Shown here: in pieces, positions 6,291 through 7,426 of the stretch | Layout of the letters: each line of letters opens with the position of its first letter | Position numbering within the stretch: position 1 is the stretch's first letter | From: Reyranella sp. | Lineage (GTDB): Bacteria > Pseudomonadota > Alphaproteobacteria > Reyranellales > Reyranellaceae | Assembly: GCA_004296815.1 (NCBI GenBank) | Contig: SCVT01000196.1 | Coordinates: 1-7,426, forward strand | DNA: 7,426 bases | Direction: 5' to 3' | The notes under the pieces: generated by a model | Told to the model about the DNA's origin: nothing | Seen by the model: only the letters and a program-made list of their open reading frames with translations | Database searches by the model: none | Made by a program: the position numbers and the translations under genes

Positions 6291-6333
6291 CGGCCCCGGG
6301 GCGGGGTTCATCCCCGGGCGGGGCCGGCTTTTT
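6291..6333 (+). terminator. GC-rich hairpin with T-tract on the plus strand, at the 3' end of the receptor gene
   Basis: CGGCCCCG (6291-6298) pairs with CGGGGCCG (6319-6326). Inside, CGGGG (6302-6306) pairs with CCCCG (6312-6316) around the loop TTCAT. Read on the plus strand, the hairpin is followed by GCTTTTTA, the layout of an intrinsic terminator. The neighbouring genes read on the minus strand, where the hairpin begins just after the receptor stop codon (TAA at 6334-6332, which shares the A/T run) but has no U-tract after it. It could therefore stop antisense transcription, or act as a 3'-end stabiliser or weak terminator of the receptor mRNA. The structure is clear; the role is inferred. 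Confidence 0.5.
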
Positions 6334-7321
6334 ATTCGGCCGTGGCGCCCGAGGCCTTGATGATCGGCAGCCACACTTTCTGGTCGTCCTCGATCAGTTT
6401 GCGGGCGGCTTCGGGGGAGGAGGGCGGCAGCACCTCGAACCCCTGGACCAGCAGCTTCTCCTTCACCTGCGGCATCTGGCCGATGCGGCTGATCTCGGCG
6501 TTGAGGCGCGTCACGATCGGGCGAGGCGTGTTGGCGGGGACCGCGAAGCCCAGCCACGTGGCGACGACGTAGTCGGGGACCCCCGCCTCCATCATGGTCG
6601 GCACGTCGGGCAGCATCACCGAACGGTCCTTGGTGGTCACGGCGAGCGCCTTCAGCTTGCCGGCCTTGATCTGGCCCAGCACCGTCGGCGCGTTGAAGAA
6701 GCCCATGGTCACCTCGCCGTTCACGACCGCGAGCACCGCGGCCGGCGCGCCGCGATAGGGCACGTGCTGCAGCTTCACGCCCATGCGCTGCTCGAGGATG
6801 ACCCCCGACATGTGCAGGCTGCTGCCGACGCCGCTCGAGCCGTAGGTCAGCTCGCCCGGCTTGGCGCGGATCTGCGCGATCACCTCGGCGACGGTGGTGG
6901 CCGGGTTGGCGGTCGAGACGACCATCACGTTGGTCAGGATGCCGGTCGTGGCGACCGGCGCCAGGTCCTTCAGCGGATCGTAGCCCGGCGCCTTGTAGAG
7001 CCCCATGTTGAAGACGGTGGCGCCCTGCGAGGTCAGCACCATCGTGTAGCCGTCGGCCGGTGCACGGGCGCCCTCGGCTGTGCCCATCACGCCGCCCGCG
7101 CCGCCCTTGTTGTCGACGATGACCGACTGGCCGAGCGCCTTGGCGAGCTCCTCGGCATAGGTGCGCGCGACGGTGTCGGCGCCGGAGCCCGCGGCGAACG
7201 GTACGATGATGCGGATCGTGCGCTCCGGCCATTCGGCGGCCCGGGCAGTCGAGGTACCGAGGAGCAGAGCCGTGCCCGCGAGAGCGTGCCGGCGGGTCAA
7301 TATCGGTCGTCTAGATGTCAT
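6332..7321 (-). CDS. Bug/TctC-family periplasmic solute-binding protein (second copy, divergent)
   Basis: The 329-residue receptor has the usual Bug/TctC length and should be periplasmic. The N-terminus (residues 1-28) is a signal peptide with paired arginines (SRRPILTRRHALAG), a Leu/Ala core and an ARA/AEW cleavage site, possibly Tat-dependent. Family motifs are VPFAAGSGADTVAR (40-53), VDNKGGAGG (69-77), YGSSGVGSSLHMSG (160-173), HVPYRGAPAAV (186-196) and LPDVPTMMEAGVPDY (237-251). Compared with the receptor at 2475-3440 it keeps the standard YRG and VPT motifs and is clearly a distant paralogue, not a recent duplicate. The ATG at 7321 has GGGGAA 6 nt upstream. The MHS transporter follows on the same strand after 157 nt, and a plus-strand gene starts divergently on the other side. 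No TctA/TctB genes are visible. The ligand is probably a carboxylate, by family only. Confidence 0.94.
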   Translation of the reverse strand: MTSRRPILTRRHALAGTALLLGTSTARAAEWPERTIRIIVPFAAGSGADTVARTYAEELAKALGQSVIVDNKGGAGGVMGTAEGARAPADGYTMVLTSQGATVFNMGLYKAPGYDPLKDLAPVATTGILTNVMVVSTANPATTVAEVIAQIRAKPGELTYGSSGVGSSLHMSGVILEQRMGVKLQHVPYRGAPAAVLAVVNGEVTMGFFNAPTVLGQIKAGKLKALAVTTKDRSVMLPDVPTMMEAGVPDYVVATWLGFAVPANTPRPIVTRLNAEISRIGQMPQVKEKLLVQGFEVLPPSSPEAARKLIEDDQKVWLPIIKASGATAE

Positions 7322-7358
7322 TTTCGGTTCCCCTTCCCCGGGTACATTTCCATGACAG

Positions 7359-7373
7359 TAGCTCCGTCAGCTA
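7359..7373. promoter_or_regulatory. Inverted repeat in the divergent intergenic region, candidate operator
   Basis: TAGCT-CCGTC-AGCTA is a perfect 5-bp dyad with a 5-nt spacer. It lies between the receptor start (7321) and the plus-strand start (7404), flanked loosely by GACA (7354-7357) and TGTC (7378-7381). Its place in a short divergent region fits a shared regulatory site. The repeat is short, so chance is possible, and I see no convincing -35/-10 pair for either gene. Confidence 0.3.
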
Positions 7374-7403
7374 GACTTGTCCCAGCCTCAGGAGAAACCG
7401 GCC

Positions 7404-7426
7404 ATGCCCCTCGTCGTCGAAGCGCT
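7404..7426 (+). CDS. Start of an unidentified plus-strand gene (cut by the right edge)
   Basis: ATG at 7404 opens a frame reading MPLVVEA before the window ends. AGGAGA (7390-7395) lies 8 nt upstream, a good ribosome binding site, and the gene would be divergent from the receptor gene. Seven residues are too few to name a family. Confidence 0.6.

Noticed and set aside
2475..7321. The two Bug receptors as a recent tandem duplication
   Set aside because: Their signal peptides, motifs and lengths differ throughout, and the genes are nearly 3 kb apart with unrelated genes between them; they are distant paralogues.

Overview
The window is a high-GC (clearly above 60% by eye, with strong G/C bias at third codon positions) bacterial chromosome segment. 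It looks like an alphaproteobacterium of the environmental, organic-acid-using kind (Rhodospirillales/Reyranella-like or Hyphomicrobiales). That lineage guess is inference from gene content: Bug/TctC-type periplasmic receptors, hydantoinase/oxoprolinase-type HyuA and HyuB, a proteobacterial ferredoxin-NADP reductase and an MHS-family symporter. No rRNA, tRNA, CRISPR array, insertion sequence or phage gene is visible. Almost everything is on the minus strand; only a gene start at the far right edge reads on the plus strand.

Reading in the direction of transcription (right to left): a divergent intergenic region (about 7322-7403) separates a truncated plus-strand gene from a Bug/TctC-type receptor (6332-7321). 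After a 157-nt gap full of G/C palindromes comes an MHS-type major facilitator transporter (4912-6174, probable TTG start). A short monocistronic gene for a 64-residue protein of unknown function (4543-4737) follows, ended by a strong intrinsic terminator (4494-4523). Next is ferredoxin/flavodoxin-NADP+ reductase (3558-4328, GTG start) with its own leader and an intrinsic terminator (3494-3524). The left part is an apparent operon: a second Bug/TctC receptor (2475-3440), hyuA (338-2434) and the start of hyuB (341 to the left edge), the last two joined by an ATGA stop/start overlap.

Likely biology: the left operon would bind a small carboxylated or amide-type compound in the periplasm and hydrolyse a lactam, hydantoin or similar ring (or carboxylate a substrate) with the HyuA/HyuB pair. 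The substrate cannot be read from sequence. The right receptor and the MHS symporter may serve uptake or sensing of another organic acid. No TctA/TctB membrane subunits are present in the window, so both receptors are orphans here. The reductase is a housekeeping or redox-stress enzyme, apparently transcribed separately.

I found no clearly undescribed system. The items most worth checking are the unknown 64-residue protein in its own transcription unit, the paired motif deviations in HyuA and HyuB, the terminator-like hairpin whose U-tract lies on the strand opposite to the genes, and the nested palindromes upstream of the reductase.
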